This document shows, piece after piece, positions 54,947 through 64,000 of a DNA stretch of 64,000 nucleotides (positions are counted from its first letter, which is position 1; the number at the start of each line of letters is the position of its first letter). This DNA comes from an uncultured Lachnospiraceae bacterium (lineage in GTDB: Bacteria > Bacillota > Clostridia > Lachnospirales > Lachnospiraceae): NCBI GenBank assembly GCA_910585905.1, contig CAJUID010000013.1, forward strand, positions 1 to 64,000, in the 5' to 3' direction. The notes beneath the pieces are model-generated. The model was not told the DNA's origin. It did not search any database and was given only the letters and a program-made list of their open reading frames with translations. Made by a program: the position numbers and the translations under genes.

Positions 54947-55516
54947 TTCCCTAATACCATTCTCCAATTCCTGCACACTGCCCCCATTCCAGATCTCATG
55001 CTTACAGCGCTTGCGAAATTCCTCCTCCGCAAGCTGCTGCTGCATAATTGCCATGCTCTTCTCTTCTGTATAACCCCGGTTTACCGCAAGGCGTTCCATC
55101 CTTACCTCTGGCGGGACATAGACATACCATACCTCATCACACAACTCATCGCAGCCAGTCTCAAACATAATAGCGGTCTCAAGGACAATACAGCCAGTCT
55201 CCTTCCTCCGACGGTCAATATATTCTTTGAGGTAAGATTTCACTGCCGGATGGACAATTTCATTCAATCGTTCCAAAGATTCTGGATTTCCAAAGACAAT
55301 CCCCGACAGCATCTTTCTGTCAATATTTCCTTGGTTATCCAATATTCTGCTTCCAAATGCATCTACAATCTTATGGTATCCCTCTGCACCTTTTTCCATC
55401 ACTACATGCCCAAGCTCATCCGCTATCAGAAGTTTCGCACCCACAAGTTCCGCTAGCTTGCCTGCGGCGGCAGTCTTACCACTCCCCACGCCGCCCGTCA
55501 GACCGATTACATACAT
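54923..55516 (-). CDS. coaE: dephospho-CoA kinase CoaE
   Basis: A 197-aa kinase with the P-loop GLTGGVGSGKTAAA at residues 5-18, and the DELGHVV segment. It phosphorylates dephospho-CoA, last step of CoA synthesis. It starts with GGGGGGACATT before the ATG at 55516, after polA, in the usual clostridial order. Confidence 0.93.
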   Translation of the reverse strand: MYVIGLTGGVGSGKTAAAGKLAELVGAKLLIADELGHVVMEKGAEGYHKIVDAFGSRILDNQGNIDRKMLSGIVFGNPESLERLNEIVHPAVKSYLKEYIDRRRKETGCIVLETAIMFETGCDELCDEVWYVYVPPEVRMERLAVNRGYTEEKSMAIMQQQLAEEEFRKRCKHEIWNGGSVQELENGIRELCKSRNF

Positions 55517-55609
55517 AATGTCCCCCCCATTTCTATCCAAATCACTCTATAACCCAAATCCATCAAAAGCCGCCTGTTGTTTCTGCACACTCAAGCAACC
55601 GCTATAAAC

Positions 55610-58507
55610 CTAATGCGCCTCTTTCCAGTTTCTTCCTTCTAACACCTCAACCTCCAGCGGTACAGAAAGCTCTACCGCCTTTGGCATTTCCTCCAGCAGT
55701 ATTTTCCGGATTATTTCTTTTTCTGATTCCAATGTCTCAACCAGAAGTTCATCATGTACCTGAAGTACAATTTTTGATTTCAAGTTTTCTGCTTTTAGGC
55801 GGTTTGCCACACGTATCATTGCAATCTTAATAATATCTGCAGCCGTACCCTGAATTGGCGCATTCATTGCCACGCGCTCACCAAAAGAGCGCTGTACAAA
55901 ATTAGAAGATGAAATCTCAGGAAGCGGCCGCTTTCTGCCAAACATTGTTTCCGAATACCCAAGCTTCTTCGCCTTTTCGACTAGCCCATCAATAAACTTC
56001 TTTACTGCAGGATACATAGCAAAATACTGGTCAATATAAGCTTGCGCCTCTTTCTTTGATATATTTAAATCCTGGCTCAACCCAAATGAACTAATTCCAT
56101 ACACTATTCCAAAATTAACCGCCTTTGCATTTCTTCTCTGTAAATCTGTTACTTCTTCATATGGTGTATGAAATACTTTGGATGCCGTACTGCGGTGGAT
56201 ATCCTGATTTTCTAGATATGCCTCAATCAACCCCTCATCCCCTGACATATGTGCCAGCACGCGCAGCTCAATCTGGGAATAATCGGCATCCAGAAAGATA
56301 CAGCCCTCCTTTGGCTGAAACACTTTCCTAATTTCCCTTCCAAGCTCCATCCGAATTGGTATATTCTGTAGATTTGGGTCGGTACTGCTAATTCTTCCCG
56401 TCGCTGTTATTGTCTGGTTAAATTTTCCATGTATCCGCCCGTCCGGTTCAATAAATACGGGAAGTCCGTCCGCATAGGTTGACTTCAATTTACTGACTTG
56501 ACGGTAATCCAGTATTTTTGCCACAATCGGATCCTCATTTTTCAACTTTTCCAAAATATCGGCCGAGGTCGAATATCCTGTCTTTGTCTTTTTTGCGAAC
56601 GGAAGCTTCATTTTGTCAAACAATATCACCCCAAGCTGCTTTGGCGAATTTATATTAAACTCCTCCCCGGCAAGGTCATAAATATCCGTCTCCAGTGCCG
56701 CCACCTTTTCCCCCAGAAGCTTCGATATCTGTCCAAGCTCTTCCCGGTCAGCATGAACGCCTTCCCGTTCCATCTGATATAGATAATATACGGTTGGCAT
56801 CTCCACTTCATCAAGAAGCCTCTCCATCCCCCTGCCTTTTAGCTCACCCATTATTTGATCTGCCGCCATAAAGGTAACATAAGACAGATTGCCAAGATAA
56901 TGAATTAATTTATCTGCAAGCTCACCTTTTTTCTGGTCATCGCACAAAAACTCCTGGTATTCTGTCTCCAAAGCAAGTTCCGACAACCTTTGTTTTCCAA
57001 AATAATCCTCATAAGACGGAACCGTCTTCCCAAGGAAATCTCTTGCAATATCATCAATTCGGTAAGAATCTTTTAGTGGATTAATCAGATAAGCCCCAAC
57101 CGAAATGTCAAAGATTTGAGAAAATAATTTCCTTGTCTGTTCTATTGTCTCATCTAAAAATGCTTTCTGGCATGGAGCCTGCCTTTCTGGTGAAAGTGGT
57201 ATCGCAGGCGCCGTTAAATGCATTGCATTTTTCCAATCTAACAATGCAAGCTTTGGAATTTTTCTCCCCAATTCCTGTACTATATCCAACAAAAATTCCG
57301 CCCCAAGCTCTTCCGACTGAAACATGCAGGCAGTCAAAACCTCATCTGCAAGGTATGTGATACTTATACCCAAAAAAGGGTATTCCGTATCAATATCCTC
57401 CGCCTCACCGACAGAAAGAGACATGCTTTCCTCATCAAAAACCAAATTCATCTGTCCCACAGGCTTTTTCCTTGTCTTTTTTAAAACGGCACCAGAATTA
57501 CTCCACTCATCCCCCAAAAAACCTATGGAAACCATCTGTGGGTTGACAGAAAACAGACTGTCCACAAACTCCGAAACTTCCCTTTTTGTACCTAGGCGCG
57601 CCATCTTTCCCTCTGGTTCCGACTTCTGGGAGCGGATGGCAGGATCAAACCTATTTTCAAGTGATTTTAATTCCAACTCCTTAATCCATTCAAATGCCTC
57701 TTCTGTAAACAAATCCACATATCTTGCTTCCTCAAAAGAAAAATCAACCGGGCAGTCTGTTTTGATCGTGGCAAGTTCTTTGCTTAAAAAAGCCAAATCT
57801 CTATTTGCCCGCAAAAGCTCCCTCGCCCTCTTTGGCTCCACCTGCTCAAGATTATCATACGCTGCTTCTATTGTAGGAAAGGCTGCCAAAATCTTCCCAG
57901 CTGTCTTTTCTCCCACACCTGGCACTCCTGGTATATTGTCTGCCGTATCGCCCATCAGCCCTTTCATATCAATAACCTGCTCCGGCGTTATCCCATATTT
58001 TTCTATAACTTCAGCCGTATGATAGTCCTCAATCTCCGTCCCTCCCCTCTTTGTCTTAGGGATTCGGATTAATATTTTATCAGAGGCAAGCTGCAAAAGA
58101 TCCCTGTCCCCTGATACCAGTGACACATCTTTTCCTTCTGCCTCCGCAGCCTTCGCAATCGTTCCCAAAATATCATCTGCCTCAAATCCACCCTGCATAA
58201 TCACGGGCACTTTCATTGCGCGCAACACATCCTGAATCACTGGCACCTGCTGCATTAGCTCTTCTGGCATCGGCTTTCTAGTTCCCTTATACGCACTATA
58301 CATTTTATGGCGGAAAGTCGGCTCCTTTACATCAAAAGCAACGGTCAGGTAATCCGGCTTTTCCTCTTCCAAAATCTTAAGTAAAATATTTAAAAAGCCA
58401 AACACTGCATTAGTGTGTAGCCCCTTGGAGTTTGTCAAATCTGGCACACCATAATATGCTCTATTTAAAATACTATGCCCATCTATTAATACAATCTTTT
58501 CACTCAT
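55610..58507 (-). CDS. polA: DNA polymerase I
   Basis: A 965-aa protein. The 5'-3' exonuclease (about 1-300) is intact (DGHSILNRAYYG, VSGDRDLLQL). The central 3'-5' exonuclease region lacks the usual DxE catalytic start, so proofreading is probably lost as in Bacillus. The polymerase has DADYSQIELR, RRNAKAVNFGIVYG and VLQVHDELLVE (motifs A, B and C). It joins and repairs DNA. Start has GAGAGG. Confidence 0.95.
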   Translation of the reverse strand: MSEKIVLIDGHSILNRAYYGVPDLTNSKGLHTNAVFGFLNILLKILEEEKPDYLTVAFDVKEPTFRHKMYSAYKGTRKPMPEELMQQVPVIQDVLRAMKVPVIMQGGFEADDILGTIAKAAEAEGKDVSLVSGDRDLLQLASDKILIRIPKTKRGGTEIEDYHTAEVIEKYGITPEQVIDMKGLMGDTADNIPGVPGVGEKTAGKILAAFPTIEAAYDNLEQVEPKRARELLRANRDLAFLSKELATIKTDCPVDFSFEEARYVDLFTEEAFEWIKELELKSLENRFDPAIRSQKSEPEGKMARLGTKREVSEFVDSLFSVNPQMVSIGFLGDEWSNSGAVLKKTRKKPVGQMNLVFDEESMSLSVGEAEDIDTEYPFLGISITYLADEVLTACMFQSEELGAEFLLDIVQELGRKIPKLALLDWKNAMHLTAPAIPLSPERQAPCQKAFLDETIEQTRKLFSQIFDISVGAYLINPLKDSYRIDDIARDFLGKTVPSYEDYFGKQRLSELALETEYQEFLCDDQKKGELADKLIHYLGNLSYVTFMAADQIMGELKGRGMERLLDEVEMPTVYYLYQMEREGVHADREELGQISKLLGEKVAALETDIYDLAGEEFNINSPKQLGVILFDKMKLPFAKKTKTGYSTSADILEKLKNEDPIVAKILDYRQVSKLKSTYADGLPVFIEPDGRIHGKFNQTITATGRISSTDPNLQNIPIRMELGREIRKVFQPKEGCIFLDADYSQIELRVLAHMSGDEGLIEAYLENQDIHRSTASKVFHTPYEEVTDLQRRNAKAVNFGIVYGISSFGLSQDLNISKKEAQAYIDQYFAMYPAVKKFIDGLVEKAKKLGYSETMFGRKRPLPEISSSNFVQRSFGERVAMNAPIQGTAADIIKIAMIRVANRLKAENLKSKIVLQVHDELLVETLESEKEIIRKILLEEMPKAVELSVPLEVEVLEGRNWKEAH

Positions 58508-58523
58508 ATGCTGCCTCTCTCTT

Positions 58524-58826
58524 CTATAATAGAATCATACATCCAATACAAAGAACCGCCAAAAACGCTATCTTTCCCAGATACATAATACGGCACCTCG
58601 TCAAATACTCCTGCGCATCCCGCAGCTTTTCTTCCGAACCAACCCAGTTTTTTTCAGACTCTTCCTCAAGATAACGCATACCCATTATCATAGTATAGTA
58701 AATATCAAATTCTTCCCTGCAGTCCTGGCATTCTTCCAAATGTCTTAAAAATGCGTCCAATTCTCCCATCCTCAGCTCATTGTCAATAAATGGAATATAC
58801 CTCTCCTGCACCTCTTTACAATCCAT
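58524..58826 (-). CDS. orphan zinc-finger anti-sigma-like membrane protein
   Basis: A 100-aa protein with an N-terminal zf-HC2 motif (His followed by CQDC: HLEECQDC) and one C-terminal membrane helix (IMYLGKIAFLAVLCIGCMILL). This is the architecture of anti-sigma factors, but no sigma factor gene is next to it; it lies between sbcC and polA. It may tether another regulator. The ATG at 58826 follows AGGGGG. Confidence 0.75.
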   Translation of the reverse strand: MDCKEVQERYIPFIDNELRMGELDAFLRHLEECQDCREEFDIYYTMIMGMRYLEEESEKNWVGSEEKLRDAQEYLTRCRIMYLGKIAFLAVLCIGCMILL

Positions 58827-58840
58827 ACCATAATTCCCCC

Positions 58841-61800
58841 TCATTCCTGAACCCACTTTACCCTGCTTCCATGGCTTTCTTTACTAACTACTAATTTATT
58901 AGGAATCTGTTCTTTTAACTCAGATACATGGGAAATCACCCCAACAAGCCGCCAATCTCCTGCAAGCTCCAATAAAACCCGAACCGCTGTACTCCGCACT
59001 TCTTCGCTGAGCGAGCCAAACCCCTCATCAATAAACATAGTATCTAAATGCGTCCTACCCACTGTATGCTGTACCACATCTGCCATTCCAAGCGCCATAG
59101 AAAGGGACGCTAAAAATGTCTCCCCACCAGAGAGGGTTCTCGCATCCCTGCTTTTTCCGGTTATCGGGTTGTAAACATCCAAATCAAGCCCGGCTTCTCC
59201 CTGTCCCGTCCCATTTAATTCCCGGCATTTCAACAAAAAATCACCAGAGGCCATCTTCGCCAGACGTTTATTTGCTGCCTGGATAATCTGCTTAAAATAT
59301 TGCCGCAGTATATATGTCTGGAAATGTACCTTCCCGTTCGCTGCATCATTTAAAGAACGCATCACCTTCACATTTTCTGCCAGAGAATCTTTCCCCCGCA
59401 AAAGCTCCGCCACTCTCTTTAAAATTTTATAGTTTCCCTGGTACTGGTAAGAACTCTTTTCATATTTTTTCTGCAACTCGTCCAAATGCCTTTTTAATTC
59501 TTTCTTCTGCTCCTCTAAGTCGGCAAGCTCCGCCTTTTCCTTTCCTTTCGTCTGTTTTCCAAGCATCTTTACTTTCTCTTCACACTTCGCCACCTGAAGA
59601 CTGTATTCCTCTATACGTCCCTTTCTCTCTCCCTGTCCTTCAATCAGTAAAACAGCCCTTTGAAACGCTTCCTCGTCCTCAAATCCCTGCTTCACAAGCA
59701 TTTCCAGGTAACTCTTTTTTGATTCCTCCAGTTCTTTCAATAGTTTTTCAAGATGCCTGTCATTTTCAATCTGATTCCCAAGAAGCGTATCATATTCTTT
59801 CCGGCTTTTCTCTGCAGACTTTTCCAGTTTCCTTCCCTTGTCACGCAGTTGCTCCAATTCCTCACCGAGAAGCTCTAGAGCCTTTCTCCCCTCTTGTGCA
59901 GAATCGCATGTGGCCTTTTTGCTAAGCATCGTTTCCTGCGCTTCTAAAGCCTTTAACTCACCGACCGCCACCTGTAACCTTTCTCTCTCCAAATTCTGTT
60001 CTTTTTCACCCGCCATAACAAGCTGCACAACATCCGCAAGCTTCTGCTTTTTCATATCTTTTTCTTTAAGCAATTTTGAAAGACGCTTCCATTCTGTAAC
60101 AATATCGTTCTGCGCGCGCTCTCTCTCCGATAAAGTATCCTCAAGGCAATGTGGTATCTCATGCAGCGAATACTCTTTTTCAAATAACTCCATACTCCCT
60201 GCCAAAAGAGCCTTTTCCAGCTCCCCAAATGTTGTTTTTGCCGCCTCAAACTGAAGGATACATTGCTCTTTTTCCCCCTGACATGCCTGCTCCTTCTTCT
60301 GCGTGCTTTCTAATACCTTTTTCGTCACAGTATTTTCAGTAAACCTTGCCGGGGATGGATGTTGAAGCGAACCACAGACCGGACATGGCCCCCCATCCGC
60401 AAGCTCCATTGCCAAAAATGCCGACTGGGCTGCGATATACGCATGGTTCTTCTCCTCATACTCATGCCTCACCTTTTCCCATTTTTTTATGGAATTTACA
60501 AGTTCTTTTTCCCTTGCCTGCATTTCGCCTCTTTTCTCCTGTGCCTCTTCGTATTTCTTTTCAAATCGCTTTAACAGTACAATTTTTTCCGCTATCTCAT
60601 CCTTTCTATGCTTCGTCTTTTCGAACAATACTTCCAACTGCCTGTTCTCCTCCAGCCATTCTTCTAATTGCCCTTTTAACGTCACAAGCTTTTCCCGTTC
60701 CTCCTCCATTTGACGAAGCACATCTTTCCGAGTAGAAACTTCTTTCCGCAGATTTTTGCTTTCCTTTCGGCATCTGGTAAGCTCCTCCCAAACTTTTAAC
60801 TCCTCTGCCAAACGGTTCTGTTCCTTTAATATTTCCGGCTGTCTTTTCTCATATTCCGTCATCCAGGCATCATACTGTTTCTGAGCCTTTTCCCTCTCCC
60901 GCTTCCACCTGGATTCCAAAACCTGGTATTCCTCCTTTTTCTCCTCTGTCTGGGCAACTTCCATTTTTAGCCGCAAATAATTCTTCCAGATTGGTTGCAC
61001 CTCTTTTGCCGCATTTGCGCACGCAGTCTCTTCCTCAAGTCCTTTTATCTCCTGCCTTTTTCCATCCAGCACACTCTTTCTCTCCAATGCTTTCTGGTAT
61101 TCATCCAAGAGTTGATTCATCCGCATTGATTCCTGATACTCGTCCTTTTTTTCAGAATATCGTTCCTGCCCCTTTTCCAACTCCTTTTTTAGACGGCCAC
61201 ATTCTCTCTTCTCTTCCTTTACCCGTCCCTCCAAAAATACCTGCACCCGCTCCGGCTCTGTCTCAACAAAGGCAAAAACCTCTTCCAAACGCGCCCTCTC
61301 TTGCTCCTCAACGGAAATGCCCCCCAGCGCTTCCCTAAGTTTCGTTGTATTTTCTTTTACAGCCAACAAACATGCCTTATATCTCTCTAATATTTTTTTC
61401 TCAATCTTCTCATACAATTCCGTCGAGAATATCTGCTGAAAAATCTCTTTCCGCCGCCCTGTTTTATCTGTAATTAATTCCTGGAATTCCCCTTGTGCAA
61501 TCATCGCTATTTTGCTAAACTGCTCTGCGGTAAGTCCCACAATCTCCTGAATCTTACGGTTTGTCTCAACAGCCTTTCCATGGAATTCCTTTCCATCCGG
61601 CATAATTAGGCTTACCCTACCAAGCTGCTTTGTCATCCCATATTCCCCATCTTTATTTTTTCTTCGGGATCTTCTCTCATAGGAGGGAAATCTTTTAATA
61701 GTATAAATATCCTGTTTTCCTGCATTGCCATAGGTAAATTTATATTCTACATATGTCTCCGTGGAATCAGAAGCATACTCACTCCGCATCATGTTTCCTT

Positions 61801-61981
61801 TGCGCTCTTTTCCACTCATTGTATCATACAACGCAAACATAATAGCATCAAAAATTGTTGACTTCCCAGCACCGGTATCGCCGGCAATCAGAAAAAGGCC
61901 ATGATCCATCTGTTCAAAATCAATTGTCTCTACCCCTGCATACGATCCAAAAGCAGACATCACCAATTTCCTAGGTTTCAT
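58841..61981 (-). CDS. sbcC: exonuclease SbcC (ATPase, Rad50-like)
   Basis: A 1046-aa SMC-like ATPase: Walker A GDTGAGKSTIFDAI at the N-terminus, Walker B TMFIDEGFGSLSEE near the end, long coiled coils between, and a zinc hook CPVC at residues 533-536 at their tip. With SbcD it cuts hairpins and double-strand ends. Its ATG overlaps the sbcD stop (ATGA). Confidence 0.94.
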   Translation of the reverse strand: MKPRKLVMSAFGSYAGVETIDFEQMDHGLFLIAGDTGAGKSTIFDAIMFALYDTMSGKERKGNMMRSEYASDSTETYVEYKFTYGNAGKQDIYTIKRFPSYERRSRRKNKDGEYGMTKQLGRVSLIMPDGKEFHGKAVETNRKIQEIVGLTAEQFSKIAMIAQGEFQELITDKTGRRKEIFQQIFSTELYEKIEKKILERYKACLLAVKENTTKLREALGGISVEEQERARLEEVFAFVETEPERVQVFLEGRVKEEKRECGRLKKELEKGQERYSEKKDEYQESMRMNQLLDEYQKALERKSVLDGKRQEIKGLEEETACANAAKEVQPIWKNYLRLKMEVAQTEEKKEEYQVLESRWKREREKAQKQYDAWMTEYEKRQPEILKEQNRLAEELKVWEELTRCRKESKNLRKEVSTRKDVLRQMEEEREKLVTLKGQLEEWLEENRQLEVLFEKTKHRKDEIAEKIVLLKRFEKKYEEAQEKRGEMQAREKELVNSIKKWEKVRHEYEEKNHAYIAAQSAFLAMELADGGPCPVCGSLQHPSPARFTENTVTKKVLESTQKKEQACQGEKEQCILQFEAAKTTFGELEKALLAGSMELFEKEYSLHEIPHCLEDTLSERERAQNDIVTEWKRLSKLLKEKDMKKQKLADVVQLVMAGEKEQNLERERLQVAVGELKALEAQETMLSKKATCDSAQEGRKALELLGEELEQLRDKGRKLEKSAEKSRKEYDTLLGNQIENDRHLEKLLKELEESKKSYLEMLVKQGFEDEEAFQRAVLLIEGQGERKGRIEEYSLQVAKCEEKVKMLGKQTKGKEKAELADLEEQKKELKRHLDELQKKYEKSSYQYQGNYKILKRVAELLRGKDSLAENVKVMRSLNDAANGKVHFQTYILRQYFKQIIQAANKRLAKMASGDFLLKCRELNGTGQGEAGLDLDVYNPITGKSRDARTLSGGETFLASLSMALGMADVVQHTVGRTHLDTMFIDEGFGSLSEEVRSTAVRVLLELAGDWRLVGVISHVSELKEQIPNKLVVSKESHGSRVKWVQE

Positions 61982-63195
61982 TCGATCCTCCCATCCGAAA
62001 GCCCGTCCAATATAGCCATAAACTCTGTTTTTTCTGATTCATTCATCTGACGCCCAGCCGAATCCTTAAAAAATGCTTCAAATGCCTCAAATGGTGTTAA
62101 TTCCTGCATATCCTGAATCTCTTCCTCTAACATTTTTTTGGAGCGCAGGTTATCTATCTTAATCTCCAGAATATGGCCATAATACCGCTCCAAATATTCC
62201 TTTGGCTCCTCCAACGGTTCCTCATCTGTCAGCGTAATACTGACATAATCATCTACATCGTTAATCCCCGCAGCCATAGAAGCCACTTCCTCAAGCGTTC
62301 CCCTCAGGCGCTGTATTTTCCGCAAAGGCTCCAAAGGGATACTCTTCACAGTAACTTCACCTTTTTTACCAAATTCTACAACTGTCGCTGACTTCTCCTG
62401 GGCAGCTTCACTCACAGAATATGGATATGGTGCCCCACAATAGCGAATATGCCCTGAGCCAAGATTTTGCGGGCTGTGAATATGCCCAAGCGCAACATAA
62501 TCAAAACGTTCTACAGTTGTGGTATTCACTGCGTCTAACCCCCCTACATACAAGCGCGGTGCTTCTGAATCGCATTGTTCTGGAACCTTACCACCATGAA
62601 GATAAAATTGATGGGATACCAACACATTGCGCTCCGACCAGTCAATCGTCTCCCTCTCCAGCAAAAAACGAACCGCATCATCTGCAGACTCCAACCGTTC
62701 TCCCCCGGCAAGTCCCCGAAGCATTCCCACACTTGTATATGGCAGCAAATAAAAATTCACATTTCCCTGCCCATCCGAAAGAGTAACTTTCTGAATTCCC
62801 TCCTGCTCCTCCCTAGGCGGAAACACCGCAATATGGATATGGTGCCGTTCCAAAAATGCACTCCCATAACGAAGTCTTGGCGCCGAATCATGATTTCCCG
62901 CAATTATCAGAAGCTCAATCGGCTTCTCCCTTTCTGACAGCCCTGCCGCTCCCTGTAACTCCCCAGAACCATTAGAAAGCCCATCAATCCCTAGAAATAG
63001 CTCCTCCAGCAATGCCATCGCACTACCCGAAGGCACTGACCTGTCATAAATATCTCCCGCAATCACAATTGCATCTGGCCGCTCCTTCTTAGCCGCATTC
63101 ATAAGGCTTTGAATTATTTCACGCTGTTCTTCTATCAAATCATATCCATGTAACTGTTTACCAAAATGTAAATCCGACAAATGAAAAAACTTCAT
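61978..63195 (-). CDS. sbcD: exonuclease SbcD (Mre11-like nuclease)
   Basis: A 405-aa metallophosphoesterase with FFHLSDLHFGKQLHG, IAGDIYDRSVP, AGNHDSAPRL and LGHIHSPQ, all metal-binding motifs. It is the nuclease partner of SbcC. Start at 63195 set by GGGG. First gene of sbcD-sbcC-zf-HC2-polA-coaE. Confidence 0.95.
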   Translation of the reverse strand: MKFFHLSDLHFGKQLHGYDLIEEQREIIQSLMNAAKKERPDAIVIAGDIYDRSVPSGSAMALLEELFLGIDGLSNGSGELQGAAGLSEREKPIELLIIAGNHDSAPRLRYGSAFLERHHIHIAVFPPREEQEGIQKVTLSDGQGNVNFYLLPYTSVGMLRGLAGGERLESADDAVRFLLERETIDWSERNVLVSHQFYLHGGKVPEQCDSEAPRLYVGGLDAVNTTTVERFDYVALGHIHSPQNLGSGHIRYCGAPYPYSVSEAAQEKSATVVEFGKKGEVTVKSIPLEPLRKIQRLRGTLEEVASMAAGINDVDDYVSITLTDEEPLEEPKEYLERYYGHILEIKIDNLRSKKMLEEEIQDMQELTPFEAFEAFFKDSAGRQMNESEKTEFMAILDGLSDGRIE

Positions 63196-63270
63196 GATAA
63201 ACCCCATTTCTGCATAATTACACGCAATCACGTTCTAACATACCATACTCAATTTATCTTACTATTCCTT

Positions 63271-64000
63271 TTACAAATCTAACCCTAAAGCCTTTCCTAA
63301 TTTTTCCTCCTTCATACCATGAATTCTAGCTCCTTTTGAAATATTAACAAACTCTATCCCTTTTATTCCCAGAATTCTTTTTTCAATCCACTGTCTATAA
63401 ATATCCAGCGTCCTACTAGTATAAATATATTCTGTTTGGATTCCTTCTACCTGTCGGAGATTCCTTTTATCTGCCAGATCATTTCCAACACCCTGCGCAT
63501 GTGTGCGCTCCCCTGGATACCCCATATCCAACCCGACACATATCACTCTGCTGCACTGGAAATTTATCAGCAGATCCAGCGCAAATGTGGCTACCGATCC
63601 TCCGGTCTGATAAATATCAAATCCATGTTCCTTGGCATATTGCTCAGCATCTGGATATCCCTTCTGAAATGCAATATATCTTTTTCCCTTGTACAGATGT
63701 ACCACATTGTAAGCTGCCGTGCTCAGATAAATCAACGGCACACCGCAATCTTCTATCCCACAAATCCGGTATCCTGTTTTTCTGTGTCCATCCGTCATAA
63801 CTATATAATCAGGCACTACTCCTGCATCAATCAGTTTTTTCGCAATTTTCCCTACACATACTAATATTGTATTTGAAGCGTCTCTCTGTTTCAAATATTC
63901 TAGATTATCATCAAGCGATGGTCCTGCTGCCGCCAAAATAACTTGCTTTCCCTTAAACACATCTTTTAATGCAGAAACCTCTTCATCTTGTTTTTCAAGG
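63271..64000 (-). CDS. Maf-like flagellin glycosylation protein (DUF115), C-terminal part
   Basis: The visible 242 residues run in frame to the window edge, so the gene starts beyond it. GKQVILAAAGPSLDDNL, VPDYIVMTDGHRKTG and YQTGGSVATFALDLLINF are the DUF115 (MAF_flag10/MptE-like) core, seen in Maf proteins that add pseudaminic or legionaminic acid to flagellin. Fits CheV and the CgeB-like genes. A GTG at 63960 is not taken as the start because the frame stays open before it. Confidence 0.8.
   Translation of the reverse strand, partial: LEKQDEEVSALKDVFKGKQVILAAAGPSLDDNLEYLKQRDASNTILVCVGKIAKKLIDAGVVPDYIVMTDGHRKTGYRICGIEDCGVPLIYLSTAAYNVVHLYKGKRYIAFQKGYPDAEQYAKEHGFDIYQTGGSVATFALDLLINFQCSRVICVGLDMGYPGERTHAQGVGNDLADKRNLRQVEGIQTEYIYTSRTLDIYRQWIEKRILGIKGIEFVNISKGARIHGMKEEKLGKALGLDL

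Noticed and set aside
59314..61338. Long plus-strand ORFs across sbcC
   Set aside because: They are reverse-strand images of the coiled-coil codons and have no protein-like features.
1..64000. tRNA, rRNA or CRISPR arrays
   Set aside because: No T-arm-like GGTTCGAATC pattern, no rRNA blocks and no regularly spaced direct repeats were seen.

Overview
The window looks like a chromosomal segment of an anaerobic, probably motile gut Firmicute of the Lachnospiraceae type. It is low to moderate in GC with strong GGAGG-type ribosome binding sites. Supporting genes are a four-subunit pyruvate:ferredoxin oxidoreductase, HemZ, a ferrous iron (Feo) system, CheV, a Maf-like flagellin glycosylation protein, a secreted GH43 arabinanase-type enzyme, a gut-type serpin, CarD and standalone PurO-type and AICAR transformylase genes. 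The family placement is inferred from gene content; no rRNA or tRNA gene was seen. Most genes lie on the minus strand.

Layout. Positions 1-2940 are an accessory patch: the start of a KilA-N gene, a Nudix hydrolase, a broken HAD hydrolase, a GNAT/P-loop kinase pair and an orphan ORF. An AraC regulator follows (2938-3777). Next come a thiazole module (thiS-thiG-thiH-tenI, 3956-6864), a LysR regulator and the por operon (8079-11238). A ZTP riboswitch (about 13611-13682) precedes an IMP cyclohydrolase and AICAR transformylase pair. A solute-binding lipoprotein, a hypoxanthine-DNA glycosylase and aroB fill 13728-17096. A secreted serpin (17359-18906) and a BFD-like protein precede the feo cluster (19633-22588), which includes a 45-aa Cys-rich membrane protein with a TTG start. 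A secreted GH43 enzyme, a truncated serine recombinase, CarD and a PutP-type symporter occupy 22838-29504.

From 29601 to 43190 lies a long run of minus-strand housekeeping genes: a MraY paralogue, dusB, coaX, a small conserved protein, birA, argF, an SPFH/NfeD pair, then HD-GYP, hemZ, an MBL hydrolase, rel and a membrane-anchored C39-like peptidase. At 43419-48516 two CDP-glycerol glycerophosphotransferase-like enzymes flank a secreted fibronectin-type-III protein. A leaderless subtilisin, cheV, gtrA and a GntR regulator with a structured leader candidate follow. A plus-strand glycosyltransferase cassette (52524-54946) converges on a tight DNA-repair/replication operon (sbcD-sbcC-anti-sigma-like-polA-coaE). 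The window ends inside a Maf-like gene.

The least routine elements are: the serpin with a predicted Ala-Ser scissile bond; the thiazole operon with TenI rather than ThiE and no TPP riboswitch; the Feo operators; the structured leader candidate at 52217-52400; a family of intergenic palindromes sharing GTCAAAT/GCGGGGTAT arms; and the recombinase whose stop codon lies inside a neighbouring terminator.
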